DNA from: Flavobacterium sp. MDT1-60
GTDB taxonomy: Bacteria > Bacteroidota > Bacteroidia > Flavobacteriales > Flavobacteriaceae
NCBI RefSeq assembly: GCF_014844035.1
Contig: NZ_CP062159.1
Span: forward strand, 2,356,001-2,420,000
Direction of reading: 5' to 3'
DNA length: 64,000 nucleotides
Shown: piece by piece, positions 19,033 through 28,444 of the stretch
How the letters are laid out: each line of letters begins with the position of its first letter
How positions within the stretch are numbered: position 1 is the first letter of the stretch
Made by a program: the position numbers and the translations under genes
The notes under the pieces: generated by a model
The model's input: only the letters and a program-made list of their open reading frames with translations
Databases searched by the model: none
Told to the model about the DNA's origin: nothing

Positions 19033-20724
19033 ATGAAAAAAATAATATATATAACAGGGTTTTTAGTGCTGGGATTAATGGCATCCTGTTCTGATTTTCT
19101 TGAAAATGATCCGCGTGGTGTGTTGTCTGAAGAAGATATTGTAACCCCACAGTCGGTAGAAGGATTTATGAATGCAGCTTATGCACAGTTAGGAAATGAT
19201 CATTATGATTCGCCTTATAGTTTGTGGCCTTTTGGAAATGTTCGCTCTGACGATGCCTACAAAGGCGGAAGCGGAACTAATGATATTCAGGATTTTCACT
19301 TTTTTGAAGTTTCGAATAATATCAGACCGGATTTTGGAGAGCTGGATTCTTTTTGGTACATCAGTTATGTTGGGGTTTCCAGAGCAAATAAAGCTTTGAA
19401 AGCGTTAGAACAAATTTCAGAAGCTGATTATCCGCTAAAGAAAACCCGTATTGCCGAGATGCGTTTTTTAAGAGGACATTTTTACTTTATGCTTAAAATT
19501 ATGTTCAGAAACGTTCCTTACATTACTGAAGATATTCCGGTAGAAGAGTATAAAACGATCTCAAATAAAGCACTTTCAAACGAAGAACTTTGGAATAAAA
19601 TTGCTGAAGATTTTCAGGCTGCAGCCGATAATTTGCCGGAAACACAGCCACAAGTTGGCCGTGCAACTCAAAAAGCGGCTTATGCTTATTTGGCCAAAAC
19701 CCGTTTGTATCAGGCTTATACGCAAGACGAAACATATAAAGTTACAGGAATCAATCAGCAACATTTACAGGAAGTAATTGCAGCGACCGATAAAGTAATT
19801 GGTAAAGCAAGCTTAGAGCCTGATTTTGCTAATAACTTTTTACCGGGAACTTTTGAAAACGGGGCTGAATCGATTTTCTCAATTCAATTTTCAGATAACG
19901 ACGGAACTTTATACGGAAGATTAAATTTTTCAGATGTGTTATCAACGCCTCAGGGTTTAGGATGCTGCGATTTTCATAAACCAAGTCAAAACTTAGTAAA
20001 CGCTTTTAAAACAGGCGCCAATGGTTTACCGGAATTTGACACGTATAACAATCAGGATTTTGATTATAAAAATATCGATGCCAATACGGTTGATCCGAGA
20101 TTGTATCATACTGTTGCCATGCCTGGCTTGCCTTATAAATACGATCCGGAATTTTTATATGTTGAAGCCTGGGTAAGATCTCCGGGAACGTATGGCTATT
20201 TTGCTTCATTAAAAGAAAATGTGGCGCCAAGCTGCAGCTGTGTGGTGAATATTGATCCGTTTTATGGAAACTCAAAAAACAGAATCCAGATTCGTTATGC
20301 CGATGTGATTTTGATGCGCGCCGAAGCTTTGATTGAATTAGGAAGACAATCAGAAGCTTTACCATTGATCAATCAAATTAGACAGAGAGCTGCTCAAAGT
20401 ACAGGAAGACTTCCGTATGTGAACAACTTTAAAATCAATACTTATGTTAATGGAGTTAATTGCAACTGGACACAGGATTTTGCACGTAAAGCAATGCGTT
20501 TCGAACGTCGTTTAGAATTGGCTATGGAAGGAAATCGTTTCTTTGATTTAGTTCGTTGGGGAGTAACAGATCAGGTACTGAATGACTTTTATGCTGGAGA
20601 AAAAACAAAACGCACTTATTATCAGGATGCCTTTTTTGATGCGCATAAAGAAGAGTATTGCCCAATTCCGTTGAAGCAAATTAATTTCAGTCAGGGCTTG
20701 TACAAACAAAATCCAGGTTATTAA
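19033..20724 (+). CDS. SusD/RagB-family nutrient-binding lipoprotein
   Basis: 563 residues from the ATG at 19033, which gives a lipoprotein signal MKKIIYITGFLVLGLMASC. Upstream in-frame starts lie inside susC and would lack one. Typical SusD features are TPR-like helices in the first half and the C-terminal RFERRLELAMEGNRFFDLVRWG motif near 510. It caps the SusC barrel and binds the glycan at the cell surface. It is followed by the DUF4960-like gene after 19 bp. Confidence 0.95.
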   Translation: MKKIIYITGFLVLGLMASCSDFLENDPRGVLSEEDIVTPQSVEGFMNAAYAQLGNDHYDSPYSLWPFGNVRSDDAYKGGSGTNDIQDFHFFEVSNNIRPDFGELDSFWYISYVGVSRANKALKALEQISEADYPLKKTRIAEMRFLRGHFYFMLKIMFRNVPYITEDIPVEEYKTISNKALSNEELWNKIAEDFQAAADNLPETQPQVGRATQKAAYAYLAKTRLYQAYTQDETYKVTGINQQHLQEVIAATDKVIGKASLEPDFANNFLPGTFENGAESIFSIQFSDNDGTLYGRLNFSDVLSTPQGLGCCDFHKPSQNLVNAFKTGANGLPEFDTYNNQDFDYKNIDANTVDPRLYHTVAMPGLPYKYDPEFLYVEAWVRSPGTYGYFASLKENVAPSCSCVVNIDPFYGNSKNRIQIRYADVILMRAEALIELGRQSEALPLINQIRQRAAQSTGRLPYVNNFKINTYVNGVNCNWTQDFARKAMRFERRLELAMEGNRFFDLVRWGVTDQVLNDFYAGEKTKRTYYQDAFFDAHKEEYCPIPLKQINFSQGLYKQNPGY

Positions 20725-20743
20725 TCTTTTAAAGATCATTAGT

Positions 20744-22141
20744 ATGAAAAAACATATAAATAAATATTGGACCAAAGTGTCTGTGATATTGTCATTGCTT
20801 TTTATGATTACTGCCTGCGAAAATAGCTTTGAGAGTGGTGGTTTTGATGTCAATTCGCCTTCTAATGTTACTTCTTTTAAAATAAAAGGAACATCGGGTG
20901 AAATTGATCAGAAAACAGGAAAAATAAGTGTAACAATGCCTTATGGATCAGATATTACGGCAGTAACACCTGAAATTGTTTTACAAGCCGGAGCAACATC
21001 AAATCTGGATATAACAACGCCAGTCAATTTTACAAATCCGGTAACCTTTAGAGTAATAAATGGTAATTTGTATAAAGATTATACGGTTACGACCGTAGTT
21101 TTGAGTCCTGTTAAAAGTTTTAAAATCAATGGAGTTGCTGCAACAATTAATGATATGAGCAAAACTATTACAATGACTTTACCTGAAGGTACCAATTTAA
21201 AAACACTTCAACCTGTAATCGAATTAACCGATGGTGTTTCTATTTCACCGGCTTCAGGGACTACGATTGATTTTAGTAATCCGGTAACTTTTGTAATAAC
21301 ATCTAACGGAAAAAGTGTGAACTATACCGCTAAAGTTGGAGTTCCGGTAACAGGTTTAGTAGTTGCTTTTTTAGGAACAGCTGCTACAAGAGCTGAAATT
21401 ACAAATATGGATGAAATTACGGCTGCTAATTGGTTCTTTTCAACTTTTAGCGGAGCCAAATATATTTCTTTCGATAGTATTTTAAATAATACCGATTTAA
21501 GTGCTGTTGATGTGATTTGGTGGCATTTTGATTCGGCTGCTAATTTACCTTCTGTTGCTTACAATCCTGTAGTAACAGCAGCTTTAAAGAATTTCAGAGC
21601 TAATGGAGGGAATTTACTTTTAACGTCTTTTGCCTCTCAATATGTAGATGCTTTAGGAATTGTTCCTTCAGGGAAAGGACCTAATAATGTTTTTGGAGAT
21701 TTTCCTCCGAATGGATTTGTTGATGGAAACTCTTGGGGAATGTCTTTTAAAGGGCATGAAAATCATCCAATTTTTGAAGGATTAACAACTTATGAAACTG
21801 GAAAAGCAAATCTATTGCAAAGCGGAACTTTTAGACTAAACCATACCGCATGGTGGTTTGTACCGGAATGGGGAGGTTATGTTAATGGAGAAGGCTGGAG
21901 AAACCAAACAGGTGGAACTAATTTAGCCAGTGAGGCCTGGGATAATAATCTTGACGGAAGAGTTACCATTGCAGAATTTCCAAACAGCGCAACCAATAAA
22001 AATGTGGTAGTAATTTCGATGGGAGCCTACGACTGGTATAACGAAACCAATAGCAGTGGTACACCAAGCCAGGCTAATGAATTCATTAATAATATTAAGC
22101 TTTTGACACAAAACAGTATTAATTATCTGGCTAAAAAGTAA
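20744..22141 (+). CDS. DUF4960-like surface lipoprotein of the fructan locus
   Basis: 465 residues. Lipobox MITACEN at about 20-26, two beta-rich repeats (about 40-120 and 120-200, each with a TNPVTF/SNPVTF and a VNYTAK- or KDYTV-like segment) and a C-terminal alpha/beta domain (about 205-465). The latter contains DVIWWHFDSA and GGNLLLTSFASQYVD, resembling the DUF4960 family. In position it corresponds to the SusE/surface-glycan-binding gene of other loci. A role in binding fructan at the surface is inferred; no catalytic motif was recognised. Confidence 0.75.
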   Translation: MKKHINKYWTKVSVILSLLFMITACENSFESGGFDVNSPSNVTSFKIKGTSGEIDQKTGKISVTMPYGSDITAVTPEIVLQAGATSNLDITTPVNFTNPVTFRVINGNLYKDYTVTTVVLSPVKSFKINGVAATINDMSKTITMTLPEGTNLKTLQPVIELTDGVSISPASGTTIDFSNPVTFVITSNGKSVNYTAKVGVPVTGLVVAFLGTAATRAEITNMDEITAANWFFSTFSGAKYISFDSILNNTDLSAVDVIWWHFDSAANLPSVAYNPVVTAALKNFRANGGNLLLTSFASQYVDALGIVPSGKGPNNVFGDFPPNGFVDGNSWGMSFKGHENHPIFEGLTTYETGKANLLQSGTFRLNHTAWWFVPEWGGYVNGEGWRNQTGGTNLASEAWDNNLDGRVTIAEFPNSATNKNVVVISMGAYDWYNETNSSGTPSQANEFINNIKLLTQNSINYLAKK

Positions 22142-22162
22142 TCTATCTTGAAATCGACAAAA

Positions 22163-23716
22163 ATGAAATATAGAAATATAATAACAATCGCTTCCATTTT
22201 CTTTTCGCTTGTTTCCTGTAGTCAGGACGATACGTATATTGGAGGTTCTACTTCAGGAGGCGAGTCTGAAATGACAAGTATTTACCCTGTACCGCCGGCA
22301 CAATGGATGGGAACAAATGATCCCTATTACAGTGCGGGTTATACAGGCGATATTATGCCCTTTTTTGATAACGGAAAATTTCATATTTATTTTCTTCATG
22401 ATGCGCAGAATAAACCTGCCGGAAAAGGTTTTCATGATATTCATGAATATTTAAGTACAGATTTGGCTCATTTTACCTACGAAGGGCAAACAATTCCATT
22501 CGGAAAAACTGCTGATCCTGATTTTGCCATTGGCACAGGATCAGTTGTAAAAGTGGGTAATCTTTATTACTTTTATTACACCGGACACAATGAAACACCG
22601 GCTTTTGTGCAATCAAATGCCAGAGAAAGTGTGTTGTGTGCTACTAGTACTGATTTAAAAAACTGGACAAAAGTACCATCGTTTAAAATCACTGCACCTG
22701 CCGGATATTATAATTATGATTTCAGAGATCCGCATGTGTTTTACAATGATGAACTGAAAAAGTATTCGATGTTGGTTAGCACACAAACAGAACCGGGCAG
22801 AAAAGCCGTTTTATTGCATTTTACAAGTGCAGATCCGACTTCTGGAAAGTGGGATGTTCAAACGCCAATTTACACCACAACTCCGCAGGAAAATTATTTG
22901 ATGATGGAATGTGCCGATATTTTTAAAATGGGAAATTACTGGTATATGCTATTTTCTGAAAACTGGAGTGGTAATAAAGGAACCCATTACAGAATGGCAA
23001 CATCTATTAACGGACCCTGGACAACGCCAGAAAATGACAGGATTGACGGAGAATATTTTTATGCCGGAAAAACAGCTTCTGATGGAAATAAAAGATATGT
23101 TTTTGGATGGAATGCCAGAAAAACACCTGAAAACGATCTCGGAAATAAAGATTGGGCCGGAAATATGGTGATCCATGAATTAATTCAAAATTCTGATGGA
23201 ACTTTAGGCACTCAGGCTCCTCAAAAAGTAAAGGATTTATTTTCTAAAAATAGAATTGCTGAGATTGATGCGGTTTCTGAAAATGTAACTATAACTTCAG
23301 GTAATTATACTTTATCCGGTGCAACAAATAAAGCATTGGCAACGTTTAAAGCTATAGGCAAAAAAGCCAGAATAAAAGCAGAGGTTACTTTAGGAAATGC
23401 AAATGGTATTTCAGGATTTGTTTTTCATACCAATGATTCCGGAAGTTATTATAAGATTGTTTTTGATATAGCGAAAGGAAAAATCATAGGATATAATTCT
23501 GCGTCACAAGAAGTAACCCGAATTCCTTTTCAATTTCAAATAAATACAAAATATGCTGTTGAAATAATTACTGAGGGAAGCGTTGTCGTACTATACATTA
23601 ACGGAAAAGCGGCTTTGACGAATCGTATTTACGGAAGAGATAAGAATAAATGGGGATTAATTGCTGAAGGACAAAATATCGTAATTTCAAATCTTCAGAT
23701 TACGCAACCAGAATAA
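22163..23716 (+). CDS. GH32-like glycoside hydrolase lipoprotein
   Basis: 517 residues from the ATG at 22163; a TTG at 22148 precedes it. Lipoprotein signal ending SLVSC. The five-bladed propeller motifs of GH32 are recognisable: GDIMPFFDNGKFHIYF at the position of NDPNG, FRDPHVFY for the RDP motif and MMECADIF for the acid/base. The C-terminal beta-sandwich (about 390-517) is lectin-like. The N-terminal motif departs from NDPNG but keeps its Asp. It may be an endo-acting surface fructanase, as the endo-levanase is in the Bacteroides levan locus; this is inferred. Confidence 0.82.
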   Translation: MKYRNIITIASIFFSLVSCSQDDTYIGGSTSGGESEMTSIYPVPPAQWMGTNDPYYSAGYTGDIMPFFDNGKFHIYFLHDAQNKPAGKGFHDIHEYLSTDLAHFTYEGQTIPFGKTADPDFAIGTGSVVKVGNLYYFYYTGHNETPAFVQSNARESVLCATSTDLKNWTKVPSFKITAPAGYYNYDFRDPHVFYNDELKKYSMLVSTQTEPGRKAVLLHFTSADPTSGKWDVQTPIYTTTPQENYLMMECADIFKMGNYWYMLFSENWSGNKGTHYRMATSINGPWTTPENDRIDGEYFYAGKTASDGNKRYVFGWNARKTPENDLGNKDWAGNMVIHELIQNSDGTLGTQAPQKVKDLFSKNRIAEIDAVSENVTITSGNYTLSGATNKALATFKAIGKKARIKAEVTLGNANGISGFVFHTNDSGSYYKIVFDIAKGKIIGYNSASQEVTRIPFQFQINTKYAVEIITEGSVVVLYINGKAALTNRIYGRDKNKWGLIAEGQNIVISNLQITQPE

Positions 23717-23739
23717 CATTAATATAAAATAATTTTAGA

Positions 23740-24645
23740 ATGAATAACGGAAAAAACCTTAAGGCAGTGGCCTTTGGAGAGGTGCTTTGGGACGTTTTTG
23801 CCAATGAAAAAAAGATTGGCGGAGCACCGCTAAATGTGGCTTTGCGCATGAAAACATTAGGTTGTGATGTGGCCATGATTAGCTGCGTAGGAAATGATGA
23901 AGATGGTAAAGCGATTATCGATCAGGTAAAAAGTTTAGGACTTGAAACGAATGCTATTATGCAAACCGAAAATTTTGCAACCGGATTAGTAAACGTAACA
24001 CTAAATGAGCGCGGTTCTGCGAGTTATGAAATAAATTATCCATCAGCATGGGATAAAATTGTGTTGAACGATTTTGCGAGAAAAATAGCTGCTGATGCTG
24101 ATGTTCTCATTTACGGAAGTTTGGTTTGCAGGGATGAGGTATCAAGGCAATCTTTGGAAGAGTTGTTGCAAACACAGACCTATAAGGTTTTTGATGTTAA
24201 TTTAAGAAAGCCTCATTATTCATATGAAATTCTGGAACAATTAATGCATTCGGCCAATTTTATAAAATTCAATGATGAGGAATTATTAGAAATTAGCGCA
24301 GCCATGCAGTCGTCATTTACGGGTTTGGAAGAAAATATGCACTTCATTGCAGAAAGAACCAATGTAACAGCTATGTGTGTAACCAAAGGTAAACATGGCG
24401 CTTTGTTAATGTGGGAAGGACAACTTTACGAAAATGGTGGTTATCCTGTTGAAGTTGCAGATACAGTAGGAGCAGGCGACTCGTTTTTAGCAGCTCTGAT
24501 AACATCTTTACTTACCGGAAAAGCACCCCAAACTGCTATTGACTTTGCTTGTGCAGTAGGAGCTTTAGTGGCAGAAGCACCGGGCGCCAATCCCGAGATT
24601 TCGTATTCTAAAATTGAAAATATGATCCTTAAGGTAAAATTATAA
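23740..24645 (+). CDS. PfkB-family fructokinase
   Basis: 301 residues, ribokinase/PfkB fold. The N-terminal signature GGAPLNVALRMKTLG lies near 27 and the C-terminal DTVGAGDSFLAAL with its catalytic Asp near 247. Phosphorylation of fructose to fructose-6-phosphate is inferred from the operon (fructan hydrolases, sugar porter). It is the last gene of the fructan operon, 23 bp after the GH32-like gene, and is followed by a strong terminator. Confidence 0.92.
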   Translation: MNNGKNLKAVAFGEVLWDVFANEKKIGGAPLNVALRMKTLGCDVAMISCVGNDEDGKAIIDQVKSLGLETNAIMQTENFATGLVNVTLNERGSASYEINYPSAWDKIVLNDFARKIAADADVLIYGSLVCRDEVSRQSLEELLQTQTYKVFDVNLRKPHYSYEILEQLMHSANFIKFNDEELLEISAAMQSSFTGLEENMHFIAERTNVTAMCVTKGKHGALLMWEGQLYENGGYPVEVADTVGAGDSFLAALITSLLTGKAPQTAIDFACAVGALVAEAPGANPEISYSKIENMILKVKL

Positions 24646-24680
24646 TATTTTAAACTTAAAAAAAAATCTATTTAAATTTG

Positions 24681-24720
24681 AAATGCCTCCAAAACTTAGT
24701 AATTATTTGGAGGCATTTTT
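24681..24720. terminator. Bidirectional terminator
   Basis: Perfect 13-bp arms AAATGCCTCCAAA (24681-24693) and TTTGGAGGCATTT (24706-24718) with A and T flanks, between the convergent fructokinase and pirin genes. Confidence 0.85.
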
Positions 24721-24780
24721 ATTGGACCAAAAGTCACCTGTAATACTTAATTATTGCCAATTCAGAATTTTTTAATGCGG

Positions 24781-25652
24781 TCATTTTTTATTTAACAGAT
24801 TAATTTTATCATATTTTCCGGCGTAAAAATCCTGATAAGCCTGAACTATTTCTTCCTGATTGTTCATTACAAATGGACCTTCTGCTACAACAGGTTCTAT
24901 ATATTCTTCACCGCCAAATAATAGAATATCGATCGCAATCTGAGCCGTATTTTTTATTTCTATTTCACCTCCTTTTCTGTCAAATTCTATAAATTCTCCA
25001 GCTCCAAATTCGGTGTCGTTCAGAATTGCATTTTGTGTAGTCAAAAAAGTGGCAACCTCCATTTCATCTGTCAGACTGATAGAAAACTGTTTTCCTGCTT
25101 CCAATTGAATATGATACAAAAACTGATCGGAATAATTAGGGATTTTCGAACTCAGGTCTTCATATTTGCCAACAATTACTTTTATCCATCCGCTCTCGTC
25201 AGGCAATGCTTTTTTAGGCACTTCATTGGCTTGAATTGCTAAATGTGCTGGCTTTTCTGCTTTGTTTTTTGCAGGTAAATTAATCCAGAATTGAAAACCC
25301 TGAACCATCTTGCTATCGGTTTCAGAATCATAATTCAAATTTCCATCGTGAACTATTCCTGTACCTGCTTTCATCCATTGAACGCCACCTGAATGTATTT
25401 TGGCATAATTCCCTGCACTGTCAAAATGCTCTTCTTCACCTTGAAGAATATAAGTCAACGTAGCGATACCCCGATGTGGATGTGCGCCCATACCGTCTTT
25501 ATTTATGATCTCCTTGACAGCAGGAGCTACATAATCCAGAAATACAAAAGGGCCAACTTTATGAGTATACCGGTTTGGCAACATTCGATTGATAGTCAAT
25601 GGTCCTAAATCGGCTCTATTTCCTTTGTTGAAAAACTGATTTCCTTTTTCAT
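24781..25652 (-). pseudogene. Pirin-family protein, probable frameshift at codon 2-3
   Basis: The cupin-fold pirin body is intact: VGPFVFLDY, the metal-binding GAHPHRGIATLTYIL, GGVQWMKAGTGIVHDG and a C-terminal cupin. The open frame, however, has no ATG before the internal one at 25584, only a TTG at 25599. An ATG at 25652, five bases after the doxX stop, would give MKKGNQFFNKGNRADLGPL and 290 residues if the A5 run at 25645-25649 had six As. As written that ATG runs into a stop after 15 codons. Some pirins act as quercetinases or redox sensors. Initiation at TTG 25599 would still give a 272-residue protein, so function may persist. Confidence 0.75.
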
Positions 25653-25657
25653 TGTAT

Positions 25658-26020
25658 TTACGCTTTAACTTTATTATAAAAAATATAGGAAACTCCCAGA
25701 ATGACTATAAAAACAATAGGCGCAACTACTACAGATATTGGGTCTCCACTCACGGAATGTGCAATAAATGCAGAAATGAATGTTAATGCAAATCCAAAAT
25801 AAGCGAACGATTTGATTTTATCTGAAACCATTGGAAGTATCAAAGCTAAAGCTCCTAAAACCTTTAGAATAGCCAGTTCAATTCTGAAATAATCAGGAAA
25901 GCCTAAATGTACGAATGCTGCTTTCATATCAGGATTAGTTAGATAGCTGAATGCACTGAAAAGCATCATAATTGTAATAATTCCTGTAGTTGTCCAATAA
26001 ATAATTTTGTTCTTGTTCAT
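25658..26020 (-). CDS. DoxX-family membrane protein
   Basis: 120 residues with four predicted membrane helices, typical of the DoxX/SURF4-like group: MNKNKIIYWTTTGIITIMML at the N-terminus, then KVLGALALILP, FAYFGFALTF and VVAPIVFIVILG. Family members are linked to redox homeostasis, but their chemistry is largely unsettled. It is probably co-transcribed with the pirin gene. Confidence 0.88.
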   Translation of the reverse strand: MNKNKIIYWTTTGIITIMMLFSAFSYLTNPDMKAAFVHLGFPDYFRIELAILKVLGALALILPMVSDKIKSFAYFGFALTFISAFIAHSVSGDPISVVVAPIVFIVILGVSYIFYNKVKA

Positions 26021-26111
26021 TTTTTTCTAATTTTTGAGAGTTAATTTTTGTTTATTTCTATGCTGTAAAATTGCATCGAAAACAAACCCTAAAGCGATGC
26101 GATATGATAAA

Positions 26112-26141
26112 AAAAACCGTTGACATTTGTCAACGGTTTTT
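26112..26141 (-). terminator. CCGTTGA-stem terminator, copy A
   Basis: Left arm AAAAACCGTTGACA (26112-26125), two bases, then the exact complement (26128-26141). It lies after the stop of the NmrA gene on the minus strand. It is the first of four near-identical elements in the window (others at 28445, 29604 and 33799). Confidence 0.8.
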
Positions 26142-26199
26142 AAGTTATTCATAATAATGATTAGATAAATATGTTCTAAGTTCTTACTGAATTAATTCA

Positions 26200-27096
26200 T
26201 CAGTTTAAAAAATAATCCTTATTCTGCTTTGCCCAATGTTCCAGAGAGGTCATTTTTACAGGAAGTTTTTCTAATACTTCACTCATATTGGGATTGAATT
26301 TTGGTGGATATTCAGTTGCGTTTTGGAGACTTTCATAATAAGATGAAACGCCAGCCGCTCCCGCTTCTCCCACAAATGGTTTTAATATATCACCAAATTC
26401 TTTTGGGGGTTGTGGATAATATATTATTTTTTCGCCTATACCTTTAGAAAACTGTTTAGCCAAATCATTTCCACTTAGATTTTCTAGTCCACTAATTTGG
26501 AAAGTATCAGATTTTAACTGTGTGTTGTAAATAGCTTCCACCACAAAGGCGCTTACATCTCTGGAAGCTATCCAGCCTATAGGCATTGCTTCTGGAGTTG
26601 GATAAGCCAATTTCTTTTCGTTTTTTACAAAAGGGGCGCAAAATGGTCCCATCATATTTTCCATATAAATAGTAGGTTCAATGATTACGTAATTCAATCC
26701 ACTATTTTTCAGATAATTGCTAATATCCAATTTCACATCTTCACCGGGTATTCCTATTTTTTGCGGAGCTAACCAGCCACTGGTATTCCATACTATTTTA
26801 TTTACGCCATTTGCTTTGGCGGCATCAATCACGTTTTTGGCATATTGCAAGCCGTCCAGTGGATTGGGTAGAGAAACGGGGATCATTAAAGCTATCGCTT
26901 CTATGTTTTTGGTAATCTCCTGCATCTTAACTACATCACTCATGTTTGCCAAAATTGGTGTTGCCCCGGCTTGTTTTAATTTTTCGAAACTAGTTTCTGA
27001 GCTTGTGGCAGCTATTATTTCTGCCCCTTTTTTTCGAGCCTCTCCTATAACATTGAATTGTTGTGAGCCAGTGGCTCCGAATACTAGAATTTTCAT
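26200..27096 (-). CDS. NmrA-like NAD(P)-binding protein
   Basis: 298 residues, atypical SDR/NmrA type. It has the N-terminal GATGSQQFNVIGEARKKGAE dinucleotide motif near 7 and no canonical catalytic YxxxK, as usual in the group, plus WNTSGWLAP and EPTIYMENMMGPF. Relatives include NAD(P)H-dependent reductases and NADP-sensing regulators. It is encoded 24 bp after the MBL gene, probably one transcript of MBL then NmrA. Confidence 0.88.
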   Translation of the reverse strand: MKILVFGATGSQQFNVIGEARKKGAEIIAATSSETSFEKLKQAGATPILANMSDVVKMQEITKNIEAIALMIPVSLPNPLDGLQYAKNVIDAAKANGVNKIVWNTSGWLAPQKIGIPGEDVKLDISNYLKNSGLNYVIIEPTIYMENMMGPFCAPFVKNEKKLAYPTPEAMPIGWIASRDVSAFVVEAIYNTQLKSDTFQISGLENLSGNDLAKQFSKGIGEKIIYYPQPPKEFGDILKPFVGEAGAAGVSSYYESLQNATEYPPKFNPNMSEVLEKLPVKMTSLEHWAKQNKDYFLN

Positions 27097-27120
27097 TTTC
27101 TTTTATTTTGATGTTGATAA

Positions 27121-27885
27121 TTAAAAAGTGTATGATTGCCCATCTTCAGGAACGTTCACTTTATCAGTTATTCCTTTTTCAGTAAGAAATTCTTTCAAAT
27201 CTTTCCTTGTGAGGGTATTGTGATTAACTCCTTCCATATGACTTACTACAATTGCAGCATTGGGAGAGGCTTTATGAACTTCATAAATATCTTTCTTATT
27301 CATTATTAGCTGACCTCCAAAAGCAAATTGATTATCGCCACCATTCAAAATTATTATGTCAGGTTTATGTTGGTCTAAAGCTTCCTGAACTCCTTTGTAC
27401 CAAACGGTATCTGCAGCTATGTACAAAGTTTTTTCTGTCGGATGTTTTAATACCAATCCGCAAACAAAACCTGCAATTTTCAGAATATATCCTTTACCGT
27501 GCTGGGCTTTGGTTCTGCTGAGCTTAATTTCTCCAAAAGATGAGTTTTCAGTAAGAATTTCTACATTGGTAAATCCTGATTTTTCAATCCTTAATTTATC
27601 CCCTTCGTCTTGTACAAATATTTTGATTCCTTTGCGTAGAGTATTTATAGCTTCTTTGTCCCAGTGGTCGTAATGCAAGTGACTCACAAAAACAAAGTCA
27701 ACATCTTTTACAATTTCCTCCTTGGAAATAGGTAAATCGTACAATGGATTTTTTTTAAAACTCCATGTTTTTGATGGAATAAATGCTGATAATGTTCCTT
27801 TATGGGAAAGCATTGGATCCACCAAAATTTTCTTTCCTGCATATTCTATTATAATAGTGGCATTTCGTATTTGATGGATTTTCAT
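27121..27885 (-). CDS. MBL-fold hydrolase, UlaG-like
   Basis: 254 residues, metallo-beta-lactamase fold. The metal motif HLHYDHWD is near 70, with further ligands in AQHGKG and IAADTVW and a late His in SHMEGVNH. The overall pattern is of the UlaG/lactonase-like group; the substrate is unknown. It is divergent from the HxlR gene at 28001 across a promoter with three direct repeats, suggesting control by that regulator. Confidence 0.9.
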   Translation of the reverse strand: MKIHQIRNATIIIEYAGKKILVDPMLSHKGTLSAFIPSKTWSFKKNPLYDLPISKEEIVKDVDFVFVSHLHYDHWDKEAINTLRKGIKIFVQDEGDKLRIEKSGFTNVEILTENSSFGEIKLSRTKAQHGKGYILKIAGFVCGLVLKHPTEKTLYIAADTVWYKGVQEALDQHKPDIIILNGGDNQFAFGGQLIMNKKDIYEVHKASPNAAIVVSHMEGVNHNTLTRKDLKEFLTEKGITDKVNVPEDGQSYTF

Positions 27886-27911
27886 TTTCTTATTGTTTTT
27901 ATGATTAAAAC

Positions 27912-27942
27912 TTGTACAAAATTAAACAAGTACTTACTTTTG
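27912..27942 (+). promoter_or_regulatory. Promoter of the HxlR gene
   Basis: TTG (27912-27914), a 20-bp spacer and TACTTTTG (27935-27942) match the Bacteroidota -33/-7 consensus. The -7 box overlaps the first repeat of a direct-repeat array, so the promoter is probably regulated. Confidence 0.55.
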
Positions 27943-27985
27943 CACAAGTACTTACCCAATGGTTGGGTACTTACCAAATGGTTAG
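27926..27985. promoter_or_regulatory. Direct-repeat array, candidate HxlR operator
   Basis: AGTACTTAC occurs at 27929-27937 and 27947-27955, and GGTACTTAC at 27966-27974, a spacing of 18-19 bp. The last two copies extend into TACTTACCMAATGGTTRG. ACCCAA/TTGGGT (27954-27968) forms an additional short palindrome. The array sits between the divergent MBL and HxlR genes. Confidence 0.5.
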
Positions 27986-28000
27986 AATAATTGAATATCA

Positions 28001-28333
28001 ATGGAAAAAAACTTAAAAAAAATTCCGCCTTGTGATGAAAATTGTCCTGTAAAAGCATCTTTGAACCTGTTAAGCGGTAAGTGGACACTGATGATACTAT
28101 TTCAAATCAACGACAAAATAATGCGCTATGGTGAGTTAAAAAGAGCTGTTCCTGGCATTAGTGAAAAAATGCTGATACAAGAATTAAATATGCTTGTTGA
28201 AAATAAATTAGTCAGTAAAAAAGCTTATCCCGAAATTCCTCCCAAAGTAGAATATCGATTGACTAAACTAGGATTGAAGACATTACCGATTGTGGATCAA
28301 TTAGCTCAATTTGGATTAGAAAATTTAGTCTGA
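28001..28333 (+). CDS. HxlR-family winged-helix regulator
   Basis: 110 residues. Typical HxlR domain: CDENCPVKASLNLLSGKWTL, MRYGELKRAVPGISEKML and YPEIPPKVEYRLT. Two N-terminal cysteines (CDENC) are candidates for thiol sensing, as in HxlR-type QorR/YodB regulators. It is divergent from the MBL/NmrA pair. It ends convergently with the dehydrogenase at 28510, with terminator copy B between them. Confidence 0.92.
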   Translation: MEKNLKKIPPCDENCPVKASLNLLSGKWTLMILFQINDKIMRYGELKRAVPGISEKMLIQELNMLVENKLVSKKAYPEIPPKVEYRLTKLGLKTLPIVDQLAQFGLENLV

Positions 28334-28444
28334 AATTATTGTCTTATACTGGTAAATTGTAAAAACAATAAATTTATATCAGAGAAATATTTCAAAGACG
28401 GTCTGGTACGAACCACTAAAAGTAGTTTTGCGAAATTTGATTTT

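Noticed and set aside
22148..22162. TTG start five codons before the GH32-like lipoprotein.
   Set aside because: ATG at 22163 gives a normal lipoprotein signal peptide.
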